DNA from: Parvularia atlantis
Taxonomy: Eukaryota > Opisthokonta > Rotosphaerida
Length of the DNA: 39,440 nt
Direction of reading: 5' to 3'
Assembly (NCBI GenBank): GCA_943704415.1
Contig: CALSCO010001525.1
Span: forward strand, 1 to 39,440
Shown here piece by piece: positions 31,451-39,440 of the stretch. How positions within the stretch are numbered: the stretch's first letter is position 1; each line of letters begins with the position of its first letter. The translations under genes and the position numbers were made by a program. A model generated the notes under the pieces. That model was given only the letters and a program-made list of their open reading frames with translations. It did no database searches and was not told where the DNA came from.

Positions 31451-33214
31451 TCACCAGCGCCGCACGCGACGCCGCGGGGGCCCCACAGGCTCGCCGCCGT
31501 CGCGCCCGCCGCGGTACTCCCACACGCCCACGGAGCCGTCCCACGACGACGAGCACAGCACGGGCAGGGTCGGGTGCCAGGCCACGTCGCGCACGATGTG
31601 GTCGTGCCCGCCCTCGAGCCGGTGCGTGATCGCGCCCGTGAGCGCGTCCCAGACGTAGACCGTGCCGTCGTGCGAGCCCGAGTACACGAAGCGCTGCCCG
31701 GTCGTCTCGAGCGGCGAAAACTTGGCGCGGATGAGCGTGTCGTAGACCTGGTGGCCGGTGTAGGTCTGGAGCGAGACGTCGTTCTCGAGGCGCTGGTTGC
31801 GCAGGCTTGTGCTGCGCAGGGGCCCGAAGCGGTAGTCGGTGCGCCCGCGCCGGCGGCCCAGGTCGACGCGGCTGCTGTCGCTCATGTGGCGCAGGTCCCA
31901 CAGCTTGATCGACTGGTCCTTGCTGTTGCTGATAAAGTACCGCCCGTCGTTGCGCGGGTGGATGTACGTGATCCCGTCCTGGTGGCCCTCGAGCACGCCC
32001 ACGGGCTGGTTGCGGCGCAGGTCGCGCCGGTCCCAGACCTTGCACAGTGTGTCGTCCGAGCCGCTTAGCAGGACGTTGTTGGCGCCGTCGGCCCAGGCGA
32101 CCGTGTTGATGTCGTCCTCGTGCGCGGGGATGGCGAGGATGCGCCTCTGACTGGCGACGTCGTAGACGTAGAGGCAGTGGTCGCTGCTGCCGGCGAGGAT
32201 CTCGCGCGAGTCGCTCGAGAACTTGATGCTGAAGAAGCACACTGACCCGCTCCGGCTGACCGGCTCAAAGTCGAGCGCCAGGTGCAGGTCCGAGCCCGTC
32301 GCCTTGAACACATTCACGAGCTGGACGTACCGGCTCCAGGTCGAGTAGATCAGGAACTGCTGGTCGGGCGAGAAGTCGACGTCGATGATACTCCAGCCCA
32401 TCTGCCGCGCCTCGACCTCCTTCGTCAGGAGGAACGACCGCTCAAAGTCGAAGAAGCGGATCGTCGCGTCCTGGCACGCGCTCACAAACGTCCGCCCGTC
32501 TTTGCTGAACGACCCGCAAAAGTTCTGGTGGTGGAACGGGCCCAGGCGCCGCACGAGCCGGTTTGGCAGCAGCTGCCGCGTCAGCGACCGCTTCTTGGCC
32601 AGCGTGAGCGAGCCGAACGCCTCGCGCGCGCGCAGCCGCCGCAGCACCGCCGCGCCGGCGCGATCGGTCGGCGTCGTGGCCGCGCGCAGCTCCGTCGCGA
32701 GGTCGTTGCTGCCGATGGCCGGCGCGGCGGACGCGGGCACGGGCGCGGGCGCGGGCGCGGGCGAGGCGAGCGGCGACGAGTCGAGCGACGACGGCTCGTC
32801 CGACACGACGTCGTGGTCAAACAGGAGCAGCTCAGCGCGGCGGCGCGCCGCGGCCGAGCGCAGGCGGGTCGCGATCGGCCGGCTGTCCTCGTCGTCGCTG
32901 CCCTCTTCCTCTTCCTCGTCACCCTCGTCGTTCTCGTGGTCTTCGTCGTCGTCTTCCTCCGCATCCTCGTCATCGTCGTCATCGTCGTCGCCGCCGTCGC
33001 CCAGCAGCGCCCCGAGCCAGCCGTGCTCGTCGTCGCCACTGGCCGACATCGCATCGTCGACGCTCAGCCGTCGCCGCCGCAGAGCCGCCGCCGCCGTCGA
33101 CCCGGCCAGCTCTCCGCGCTCGGCGCCGCTCTCGGCGCTCTCGTCGCTCTGGTCGCCCTCGGCCTCCTGCGCCGCGGCCGCGGCCTCGACGAGCAGGCGC
33201 AGAATGCGTCGCAT
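31451..33214 (-). CDS. DCAF11: DCAF11/WDR23-like WD40 receptor of CUL4-DDB1
   Basis: A substrate receptor for the CUL4-DDB1 ubiquitin ligase (animal WDR23 degrades NRF2; plant LEC14B is a relative). Single exon, 587 residues. The N-terminus is disordered and very acidic (runs of D and E at residues about 75-110). The segment LLPNRLVRRLGPFHHQNFCG leads into seven WD40 blades: GSFSKDGRTFVSACQDATIR, IDVDFSPDQQFLIYSTWSRY, FFSIKFSSDSREILAGSSD, HEDDINTVAWAD, GHQDGITYIHPRNDGRYFIS, NSKDQSIKLWDLR, YSGSHDGTVYVWD and DVAWHPTLPVLCSSSWDG. The FCGxFSKDG...ACQD and YSTWSRYV strings are typical for DCAF11. It is divergent from the LRR gene with 70 bp between starts. Confidence 0.93.
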   Translation of the reverse strand: MRRILRLLVEAAAAAQEAEGDQSDESAESGAERGELAGSTAAAALRRRRLSVDDAMSASGDDEHGWLGALLGDGGDDDDDDDEDAEEDDDEDHENDEGDEEEEEGSDDEDSRPIATRLRSAAARRRAELLLFDHDVVSDEPSSLDSSPLASPAPAPAPVPASAAPAIGSNDLATELRAATTPTDRAGAAVLRRLRAREAFGSLTLAKKRSLTRQLLPNRLVRRLGPFHHQNFCGSFSKDGRTFVSACQDATIRFFDFERSFLLTKEVEARQMGWSIIDVDFSPDQQFLIYSTWSRYVQLVNVFKATGSDLHLALDFEPVSRSGSVCFFSIKFSSDSREILAGSSDHCLYVYDVASQRRILAIPAHEDDINTVAWADGANNVLLSGSDDTLCKVWDRRDLRRNQPVGVLEGHQDGITYIHPRNDGRYFISNSKDQSIKLWDLRHMSDSSRVDLGRRRGRTDYRFGPLRSTSLRNQRLENDVSLQTYTGHQVYDTLIRAKFSPLETTGQRFVYSGSHDGTVYVWDALTGAITHRLEGGHDHIVRDVAWHPTLPVLCSSSWDGSVGVWEYRGGRDGGEPVGPPRRRVRRW

Positions 33215-33284
33215 CGAGTGAACGCCACTGAGAGTGACAGGCGCAAGTCAGCATGCCCGCGCTTTGTTGACGTTGGGGTGACCT

Positions 33285-34253
33285 ATGGAACTCGACGAGG
33301 TCAAGGTGACCCCGCGCCCCCGCACGCGCCGCACACACGCTGAGTGCGCGTGCACGCAGGAGTGGATCCTGGACCACAACCCGTTCGGCGACAAGGCCAA
33401 GCGCGACTTCAAGAAGGTCCTCAAGCGCGCGGCGACAACGGGTGTGCTCGACCTGAGCTACCAGGAGCTCGAGGAGGTCTCGCCCAAGGTCTTCGACGTG
33501 GCCGCACTGACCTCGCTCAACCTCGGCGGCAACGCCCTGCCGACCCTCGTGCCCGACATCGGCCGGCTCGTCAACCTGCGCTCGCTCGACGTCTCCGGCA
33601 ACAAGCTCGCGGACGTGCCCGGGGCGCTGCAGCAGGTGGCGCGGCTCGAGACGCTCGTGCTCGCGTTCAACCCGCTCGCACGCGTGCCGGACGTGGTGCC
33701 GGTGCTGCGCACGCTGCGCATGCTCGACCTGAGCGGATGCCGCCTGACGAGCCTGCCCGAGTCGATCGGGAGCCTGATCGCGCTGGAGACGCTGCGGGCC
33801 GAGCGCAACCAGCTGCGGCGGCTGCCGCGCTCGCTCGGGCGGCTGGACCACCTGCGCACGCTCGTGCTGACCGACAACACGCTGGACGAGCTGCCGGACG
33901 AACTGGGCAACCTGAAGGAGCTGCAGACGCTGGACGTGCTGGGCAACCAGCTGACGGTGCTGCCGCGGTGCCTCGCGGGGCTCAAGGGCGTGCGCACGGT
34001 CGACCTGAGCAACGGCATGCTCACGACCGTCCCGGGCGACGTCGTGCGGCAGCTCACGCACGTGAAGCAGCTCAACCTCAGCCGCAACAAGATCGCCGCG
34101 CTGCCGGACGAGCTGCAGGAGCTGTGGATGGTGCACGAGATCGATCTTAGCTTTAACCCGCTCACGTCGGACGAGGTCTGGCCGGTGGCGGTGCGGCGCA
34201 TGAACAACATCAAGTTCAACTGGAACGCGATGCGCGGGGCGCTGTCCAAGTGA
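33285..34253 (+). CDS. Leucine-rich repeat protein
   Basis: Two exons (33285-33305, 33360-34253) give 304 residues. The 54-nt intron is a multiple of three and open, so retention would add 18 residues. The short N-terminus (MELDEVK, EWILDHNPFGDKAKRDF) is followed by about nine 23-residue LRRs of the LxxLxLxxNxLxxLPxxIG type, for example LTSLNLGGNALPTLVPDIG, LRSLDVSGNKLADVP, LRMLDLSGCRLTSLPESIG, LRTLVLTDNTLDELPDELG and VKQLNLSRNKIAALPDEL. A short cap follows (VRRMNNIKFNWNAMRG). There is no signal peptide, membrane helix, kinase or Roc domain, so it is an intracellular Shoc2/plant PIRL-like binding scaffold. The partner is unknown. Confidence 0.9.
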   Translation: MELDEVKVTPRPRTRRTHAECACTQEWILDHNPFGDKAKRDFKKVLKRAATTGVLDLSYQELEEVSPKVFDVAALTSLNLGGNALPTLVPDIGRLVNLRSLDVSGNKLADVPGALQQVARLETLVLAFNPLARVPDVVPVLRTLRMLDLSGCRLTSLPESIGSLIALETLRAERNQLRRLPRSLGRLDHLRTLVLTDNTLDELPDELGNLKELQTLDVLGNQLTVLPRCLAGLKGVRTVDLSNGMLTTVPGDVVRQLTHVKQLNLSRNKIAALPDELQELWMVHEIDLSFNPLTSDEVWPVAVRRMNNIKFNWNAMRGALSK

Positions 34254-34449
34254 GGCCTGCGCCCCTTCCCCGCCTGCGCGCTGATTATTGTTGGTTGTGT
34301 GTCGGATGGTGTGTATGCGGCGGCGTCGGTGCGAGCCCAAACGGTCCGTCCTCATGCCTCATGTGCGTCACGCTGATACCAGGAAAGAGACACACGCGCG
34401 CTGCGCTGCTAGGGCCGCACGCGCGTCCAGGCCCGCCTCGCAGCGCCGC

Positions 34450-34835
34450 TCAGTGGTACTTGGCCATGGCCTCCTTCTCTGCGCACGCACGCGTCGGGTC
34501 AGCGGCCGCCCGGCCTTCCGCGCGCGCGCGCCGACGACGACGCACTGATGTGTGAGTACTCGAGCACGTAGCCAAGCACGCCCACGGCGACCATAATGTG
34601 GAACAGCGGCCGCGCCCCGCTGTTCTTCCCAAAGTTGCGCTGGACGTACGCCGTCGACCACGTGCTCAGGCCCGCGGCCACATTATTCCTGCGCGGGCCG
34701 CGGCGCCGTGCACGCGCGTCAGCACTGTGCGAGCGGGCGTGCGTGTGCATGCGCGGGCGGCGGGACGCACGGCGCGAGCAGCGCGCGGACGTAGCCGCCG
34801 AGGTTGCGCAGCTTCAGGTCCAGCACCGACGACAT
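34450..34835 (-). CDS. ATP5MF: Mitochondrial ATP synthase subunit f
   Basis: A small membrane subunit of the F1Fo ATP synthase at the dimer/peripheral-stalk interface. Three exons (34835-34771, 34688-34546, 34478-34450) give 78 residues. Introns are 82 and 67 nt with GTGCG donors and GCAG acceptors. The product starts MSSVLDLKLRNLGGYVRALL, has one membrane helix (PLFHIMVAVGVLGYVLEYSH) and ends KKEAMAKYH. Human subunit f has VKLGELPSWI, a single helix, and the tail YKHLKHERLRKYH. The terminal KYH is a strong family mark. It is too short to stand out as an open frame, because the last exon codes only nine residues. Confidence 0.85.
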
Positions 34836-34889
34836 GCTGAATGTTGCAATTCGATTGGCAAACAGGCGGTATTTACACATATTCGAGGC

Positions 34890-36403
34890 CTACTGGCTGC
34901 GGCCGATGTCGAGGTCAAACTCGGCCGCCAGCTGGCGCTTGTACGAGAAGAACTTGATCATGGGTAGGAGCGCCTGCACCTGCTCACGCTGCAGCAGCTC
35001 CGGGCAGAGCGAGCGCACGGCCTCGACCCGGCCGATCTCAAACTGGAACGCGTCAAACGCGAGCACGAGCTGCTCGGGCGTGAGCGCTGGGCCGCGGCGC
35101 GCGAGCAGGTACGCGCGGATGAGCTCGGCGCGCTCGGCGTCCATCAAGTGGAAGTCCTGCAGCCGCTGCACGAGCTCGTCCGGCGTCGCGGCCTCGTCCA
35201 GCGTCACGCCCGCACGCCGGCGCCGCGCCGTGTCGGCCACGCTGCTCTCCTCCTCAGTGATCTTGCGCCGCATGCGGATCCACCGACGCCGCCGCACAAA
35301 CATGCGCCCGTTGCACTTGCCCGACCACTTGGACGAGAGCCAGCTGAAGGCGTACTGCCAGCCCTCCTCGTCCACGTCGCCGCTCTTGTCCACGCGCCAG
35401 TCCCACAGCCACTTCCACGAGCTGTTGGGCAGGTCGATGTACTCCTTGGCCAGGCGGTGTTGGCCGTGGATGTTGGACCACTGGCCGCGCTCCGTGCCCG
35501 GGAACAGCGCTGTGTTGCGCGCGCGCAACCCCGCGTCAGGCGCTAGCGGTCGCGCACCTGCGAAAAGCGCCGCACCGCACCGCGCGACGAAAAGCCCTTG
35601 GGGCCCGAGAGGCCGCTGCCACGCTGATTCTCCCACACCTCTTCGAGCACGAGGTCCGACGGCAGGACCATGCCGACGTCGGCGCCGGGCACGTCGTCGA
35701 TGGTGACGGCGCTCGCGCCCGGCGCCGCCACCACGCCCGCAGCCGCAGCCGCAGCCGCAGCCGCCGACGCTGACGCTGACGCTGACGCTGACGTCGACGC
35801 TGACGCCGCGCCCTTCGCCACACCCTGCCTGAGCACGTACTCGACGTCGCCATCGCCCGTGGTCGTGGGCATAAAGCGGTACTGGATCACGAGCGGGCCG
35901 CCCTGGAGCGACAGGTGGCCCTCGTACAGCTTGTGCGCCTTGCCCCAGGGCTGCTCGGGCGCGAGCAGCTCGTACGGCTGCGCGCTGAGCGAGACGCGCA
36001 GGCTGCTGCCGAGCAGTTTGCCGTGGACCTTCTGCCGCAGCACGACCGAGACGTCGGTCGTCTGGCCCGCGGCGTCGAGGATGACCAGGTCCGTCAGCAC
36101 CTCGTGCTTCTCGTGCGCGGGCACCTTGCTGCGGTGCACGACGGCCACGGCCGCGCGCTCGTTCGGGTTGAGCTGCGCGACGCGCGCGTCAGCACCGTCG
36201 CTTGCCAGTGCCCGCGGCGCACGTATGACGTCGGCGTGTCGACCATGCGCGCCGGCAGCTCGGGCCAGGCCGGGTCGAGCGCGCGCGTGCGCACGCGCAC
36301 GGTGAACGTGTACTGCGTGCCACGGGCGGTCAGCGCGCTCGCGCCGCGCGCAGCCAGACAGACGCACCGCGCTCTTGTTATCCACAATCACGCTCGTTAC
36401 CAT
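34890..36403 (-). CDS. Dysferlin-domain protein
   Basis: The start at 36403 (MVTSVIVDNKSA) leads through three small exons (YTFTVRVRTRALDPAWPEL, then LNPNERAAVAVV). A beta-rich N-terminal half with alternating hydrophobic strands follows (LVILDAAGQTTDVSVVLRQK; HLSLQGGPLVIQYRFMP). A low-complexity Ala/Ser run comes next (35740-35815). The C-terminal half has the DysF pair: VLEEVWENQRGSG...FPGTERGQWS, then LPNSSWKWLWDWRVDKSGD, DEEGWQYAFSW and GRMFVRRRRWIRMRRK. The W-x-W-D...GWxYA...VRRRxWxR pattern is that of dysferlin and fungal peroxins Pex23/Pex30. Unlike Pex23/30, no reticulon-like membrane hairpin is visible. A helical tail ends in DIGRSQ. The N-terminal half could be a C2-like beta sandwich (inference). 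Confidence 0.8.
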
Positions 36404-36556
36404 CGCTGAATTGTGCTTTGAGACTTAGCCCATTCATCAACGCACCCGGCCAGTACGGGCTGCACGTGTGCTCCGCCATTTACACACCATCCGTATCTGA
36501 CCCACTGAGCGAGAAGCGGCCGCCGACTGCTCCTCGCGCGCGCGGCCCTCTCGTCC

Positions 36557-38113
36557 ATGGACAGCATCAGGAAGAAGCTCAGCTCGGCCATGGGCACGCT
36601 CGGGCGCAAGACTGAGAACCCCGTGGAAGCGTGCGTGCGGCGCCGGCTGGGGGACGGGGGACGCTGGGCACGCGCGGGCCGGGCTGTTGTGTCGCCTGAG
36701 AAACAACGTCGCGCACACACGCGGCGGGCCCGCTCACACGCCGCGCCCGCACGCAGGGCCGCGCACCACAAGGACGTGGTCGACATCAAGTTCGCAGACC
36801 TGACGATCAAGAAGACGCTCGGGACGGGGTCGTTTGGGCGGGTGCTGCTTGTGCAGCACAAGGTGCGCGCGACTGCGGCGCGTGCGCATGCGCCAACACG
36901 CCCGCGCGCCGGCCCGAACCCTCCCCGCGACCTCCCGCACCCGCCCGCTGCCCCGCCCACCGCAGGCGAGCAAGAAGCACTACGCGATGAAGATCCTCAA
37001 GAAGGCGCAGGTCGTCAAGCTGAAGCAGGCAAGCGCGAGTCGCACGCGCTCGGGCCGGCCTCGCGGGTTTGACGTGCGCGCACGCGCGCACGCGCAGGTC
37101 GAGCACACGATCAACGAGCGCAACATTCTCAAGATCATCGACAACCCGTTCACCGTCAACCTCATCTCGTCGTTCCAGGACGACGCCAACCTGTTCATGG
37201 TGATGGAATACGTCCCCGGCGGCGAGCTCTTCTCGTACCTGCGGCGGCAGCAAAAGTTCGACCCCGAGACGGCCAAGTTCTACGCGGCCGAGATCGTCAT
37301 CGCGTTCGAGCTCATGCACGCCAAGGACATCCTCTACCGCGACCTCAAGCCCGAGAACGTCCTGCTCGACGCCGAGGGCCACGTCCGGTTAACAGACTTT
37401 GGCTTTGGCAAGGTGCGGCGTGGCGCGGTGGTGGCGCGATGGCGTGGCGTGGCTGCGCTGGCGCGGCGGCGCGGCATGGGGCTGACGACTGACACGAACG
37501 CGCGCGCATGGCAGGAGGTGCCGGATGTGACGTGGACCCTGTGCGGCACACCAGACTACCTCGCACCCGAGATCATCCAGAGCAAGGGCTACGGCAAGGC
37601 CGTCGACTGGTACTCGCTCGGCGTGCTCATCTACGAGATGCTGGCCGGCTACCCGCCCTACGCCGACGACGACCACTTCCGGCTGTACGAGAAGATCCTC
37701 GCGGGCAAGCTCAGGTTCCCGTCCAAGTTCGACCCGGACGTGCGTGCACCCGCCTGCCTGTGCACAGCGCGTGCGCCCTGACGCCACGCGCCGCAGGCCA
37801 AGGACCTGTGCAAGAAGCTCATGACGGCAGACCTGACGCGAAGGTTTGGCAACCTCAAGAACGGGTCCAAGGACATCCGCAACCACAAGTGGTTCGCCAA
37901 CATTGACTGGAAGAAGGCTGTTAAGAAGCAGCTGACACCACCGATCAAACCGGCGGTGCGTGCGCAAGGCCGCGGCGAGCGCGGATGGTGACACATGTGC
38001 AGATCAAAGAGGACGGCGACGCGTCCAACTTTGACGACTACGAGGAGGACAGGGAACCGCTCGGGCTGACGGGCGGGGCCGACCCGTATCGGAGCATGTT
38101 TGCGAGCTTCTGA
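36557..38113 (+). CDS. PKA-C: cAMP-dependent protein kinase catalytic subunit (PKA-C)
   Basis: Seven exons: 36557-36630, 36757-36862, 36966-37028, 37098-37412, 37515-37739, 37797-37955 and 38003-38113. They give 350 residues, the same size as mammalian PKA-C. Motifs: [85 protein letters not shown] (activation-loop Thr kept), [17 protein letters not shown] and NFDDYEED. The C-terminal hydrophobic motif is MFASF, as in FSEF-ending PKA. The third intron is GC-AG. The N-terminus [13 protein letters not shown] lacks the Gly2 needed for myristoylation. With the 7TM receptor of the cAMP-receptor-like class in the same window, cAMP signalling in this organism is very likely. Confidence 0.96.
37029..37097 (+). 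other. GC-AG intron in PKA-C
   Basis: The conserved reading [13 protein letters not shown] requires a join of AAGCAG at 37028 to GTCGAG at 37098. The intron starts GCAAGC and ends GCGCAG (69 nt). CAG|GCAAG is the classic minor GC donor context. Confidence 0.88.
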
Positions 38114-38144
38114 CGTTTGTGCGCGCGTGCGTTCCGCTTTCTTT

Positions 38145-38250
38145 GCTGTCCTCCCCTCCCTCCCTCCCTCCCTCTTGTTCGTTTTCCCCTGTCCCGCTCC
38201 CTGCCTGCGTCCCCCCTCCCCCTTCACTCCGCCCGCCTCTGCCCTACGCC
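38145..38250 (+). repeat. Pyrimidine-rich tract (CCCT repeats) after PKA-C
   Basis: A C/T tract containing CCCTCCCT units lies in the 209-bp gap between the convergent PKA-C and oxidoreductase genes. It is probably 3' UTR or spacer, with no coding signal. Confidence 0.6.
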
Positions 38251-38322
38251 GAGACGCACTACAGCACACCTTTCGTTGTTGTTCTTTCACTCGCCCCTGT
38301 ACAGAACCTGCGTTCACGCCCC

Positions 38323-39420
38323 TCACGCCGCACCTTCATCCACCGTGACCTCGATGCCGTGCGCGCGCATCCGCTCAAACAGCCCTGACAGCTCCACGCC
38401 CGACGCCTCCGGGTACACAAAGCCGCTCGGGCACGCCGCGCCGCCGTCGCGTCCCAGCAGACGCATCACGAGCAGGAATAGGCCGGTGGTCGTGAGCGCC
38501 AGCTGGCCTTGCGCGTGCGTGAGCGTGACCGTGACCACCTCGGCGCCCACCCGCGCCGTGACGATCGCGACGGTCTTGAGCGGCGCCGTCGGCACGGTCG
38601 TGTTGGTCAGCAGGCTCTGCTTGACGCTCGTGGGCAGGATGCTGAAGAGCCGCAGGCGGTATGCCCACCAGAGCACGGTGTTGAGCGTGCTGTTGAACGA
38701 GCCCACGCGCAGGACACAGCGGCGGCAGGCGAGCGTGCGCGGGAGCGAGTCGGCCGCGAGGTCGTTGATGCGGTACAGCTTGACGCGCTCGCCGCCGGGC
38801 AGGGCGATCCACTTTGGGTCCGAGTAGCCCTGCACCGTCTCTGTGTTCCCGTCGCCACCCACCGCCTTGAACGTGTCGCCGAGGTCCTCGAGCGCCGAAA
38901 TCGAGTCGGGCCCGGACGCCTCGTTGTCGTCGGCCGCCAGCACAATCTCGATCGTCTCCACCGGCGCCGACAGCTGACGGCACGCCGCCGCCGCGCTTAG
39001 CACCCCGAGGCCCGCGAAGAGCGACGCGCCGAGCATGAGCGTGGCCTGGCCGGGGTTACGCCGGCGTAGCTCGTCCAGCTCGCTCACGCCCTTGCAGATG
39101 TCGATGTAGCGCAGGCCACGCTCGAGCACCTCGGCCACGAGATGCCCGGCCGGCTCGGACACAATCGCAACGACCGCGGCCACGTCGCCGTCCGCAAGGC
39201 CGGCCGTGCGCAGCGGCGCCGGGCTGGCCACGTCGACCCGCACGAGGCGGACGCGGTCGCGCGCGGTCGTACCGAGCGCCGCATCGACGGCGGCCTGGGC
39301 CCGCGCCGGGTTGCGGCCGCACAGCACGAGCGGCACACCCGCCAGCTCGGGCGCGGCCAGCAGCATCTGCGCCACGCGCAGGCCGACGAGGCCCCAGCCG
39401 CCGACGAGCACGACCGCCAT
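38323..39420 (-). CDS. Saccharopine-dehydrogenase-like NAD(P)-binding oxidoreductase
   Basis: A single exon of 365 residues from ATG 39420, 20 bp from the window edge. The N-terminal Rossmann fold starts VVLVGGWGLVGLRVAQML (GxGxxG), followed by VLCGRNPARAQAAV, DVAAVVAIVSEPAGHLVAEV and RYIDICKGVSE. This is the layout of the saccharopine dehydrogenase NADP-binding domain. The second half (VKLYRINDLAADSLPRT; WWAYRLRLFSILPTSVKQSL; VTVTLTHAQGQLALTTTGLF) matches the alpha/beta C-terminal part of such oxidoreductases. True saccharopine dehydrogenase is longer, so the substrate is uncertain. ALDH7A1, also of lysine breakdown, is in the same window but 12 kb away. Confidence 0.75.
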   Translation of the reverse strand: MAVVLVGGWGLVGLRVAQMLLAAPELAGVPLVLCGRNPARAQAAVDAALGTTARDRVRLVRVDVASPAPLRTAGLADGDVAAVVAIVSEPAGHLVAEVLERGLRYIDICKGVSELDELRRRNPGQATLMLGASLFAGLGVLSAAAACRQLSAPVETIEIVLAADDNEASGPDSISALEDLGDTFKAVGGDGNTETVQGYSDPKWIALPGGERVKLYRINDLAADSLPRTLACRRCVLRVGSFNSTLNTVLWWAYRLRLFSILPTSVKQSLLTNTTVPTAPLKTVAIVTARVGAEVVTVTLTHAQGQLALTTTGLFLLVMRLLGRDGGAACPSGFVYPEASGVELSGLFERMRAHGIEVTVDEGAA

Positions 39421-39440
39421 CGGCTTTGTTGCTGTTGTTG

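Overview
The window is a GC-rich, gene-dense stretch of a eukaryotic nuclear genome. It holds 24 protein genes I can outline, the 3' tip of another, and two tRNA genes. Most genes are cut by short spliceosomal introns, mainly 46-80 nt, with an unusual donor (GTGCG in place of GTRAGT), a CTSAC-like branch site close to the acceptor, and a (G)CAG acceptor. The gene set (PKA catalytic subunit, class E/cAMP-receptor-like 7TM receptor, Rho-family GTPase, tafazzin, GPHR, DCAF11, a Spa2/GIT-type scaffold, mitochondrial ATP synthase subunit f and mL43) and the lack of any plastid gene suggest a free-living unicellular member of the opisthokont/amoebozoan/apusomonad side of the tree. I cannot name the species.

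Layout. 1-3.2 kb: the 3' tip of an unknown gene, mL43, a ZC4H2-like coiled-coil protein, and a GPI-anchored PTDAP-repeat surface protein. 3.2-7.3 kb (minus): a large multi-pass membrane protein with an FN3-like part and coiled coils, then an SGNH-fold protein without its catalytic residues. 7.4-9.9 kb (plus): CCDC97, then an ethanolamine-phosphate cytidylyltransferase lacking its first active site. 10.1-14.8 kb: PP2C phosphatase, tafazzin, GPHR. 15.0-18.3 kb: Spa2/GIT-like scaffold and an intron-bearing tRNA-Lys. 18.4-21.8 kb: DDX55/Spb4 helicase and a PQ-loop transporter. 21.8-24.5 kb: a 7TM receptor divergent from a Rho-F-box fusion. 24.6-29.7 kb: ALDH7A1, an intronless type I membrane protein, and tRNA-Ala. 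29.8-34.3 kb: ZZ/EF-hand protein, DCAF11, LRR protein. 34.4-39.4 kb: ATP synthase f, dysferlin-domain protein, PKA-C and a saccharopine-dehydrogenase-like oxidoreductase.

The genes do not form one pathway, but several themes recur: mitochondria (mL43, tafazzin, ALDH7A1, ATP synthase f), phospholipid synthesis and remodelling (ECT, tafazzin), and signalling (PKA-C, PP2C, 7TM, Rho-F-box). Divergent neighbours are often separated by only 30-150 bp, so bidirectional promoters are likely.

The most unusual item is the Rho GTPase fused to an F-box. It naturally carries Val at the position of Rac Gly12 and Arg at the position of Gln61, and has no CAAX tail. It shares a 134-bp upstream region with the 7TM receptor. 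Other points of interest are the truncated cytidylyltransferase abutting CCDC97, the intron grammar, two GC-AG introns, a 38-nt G homopolymer, and a probable SGNH pseudoenzyme.
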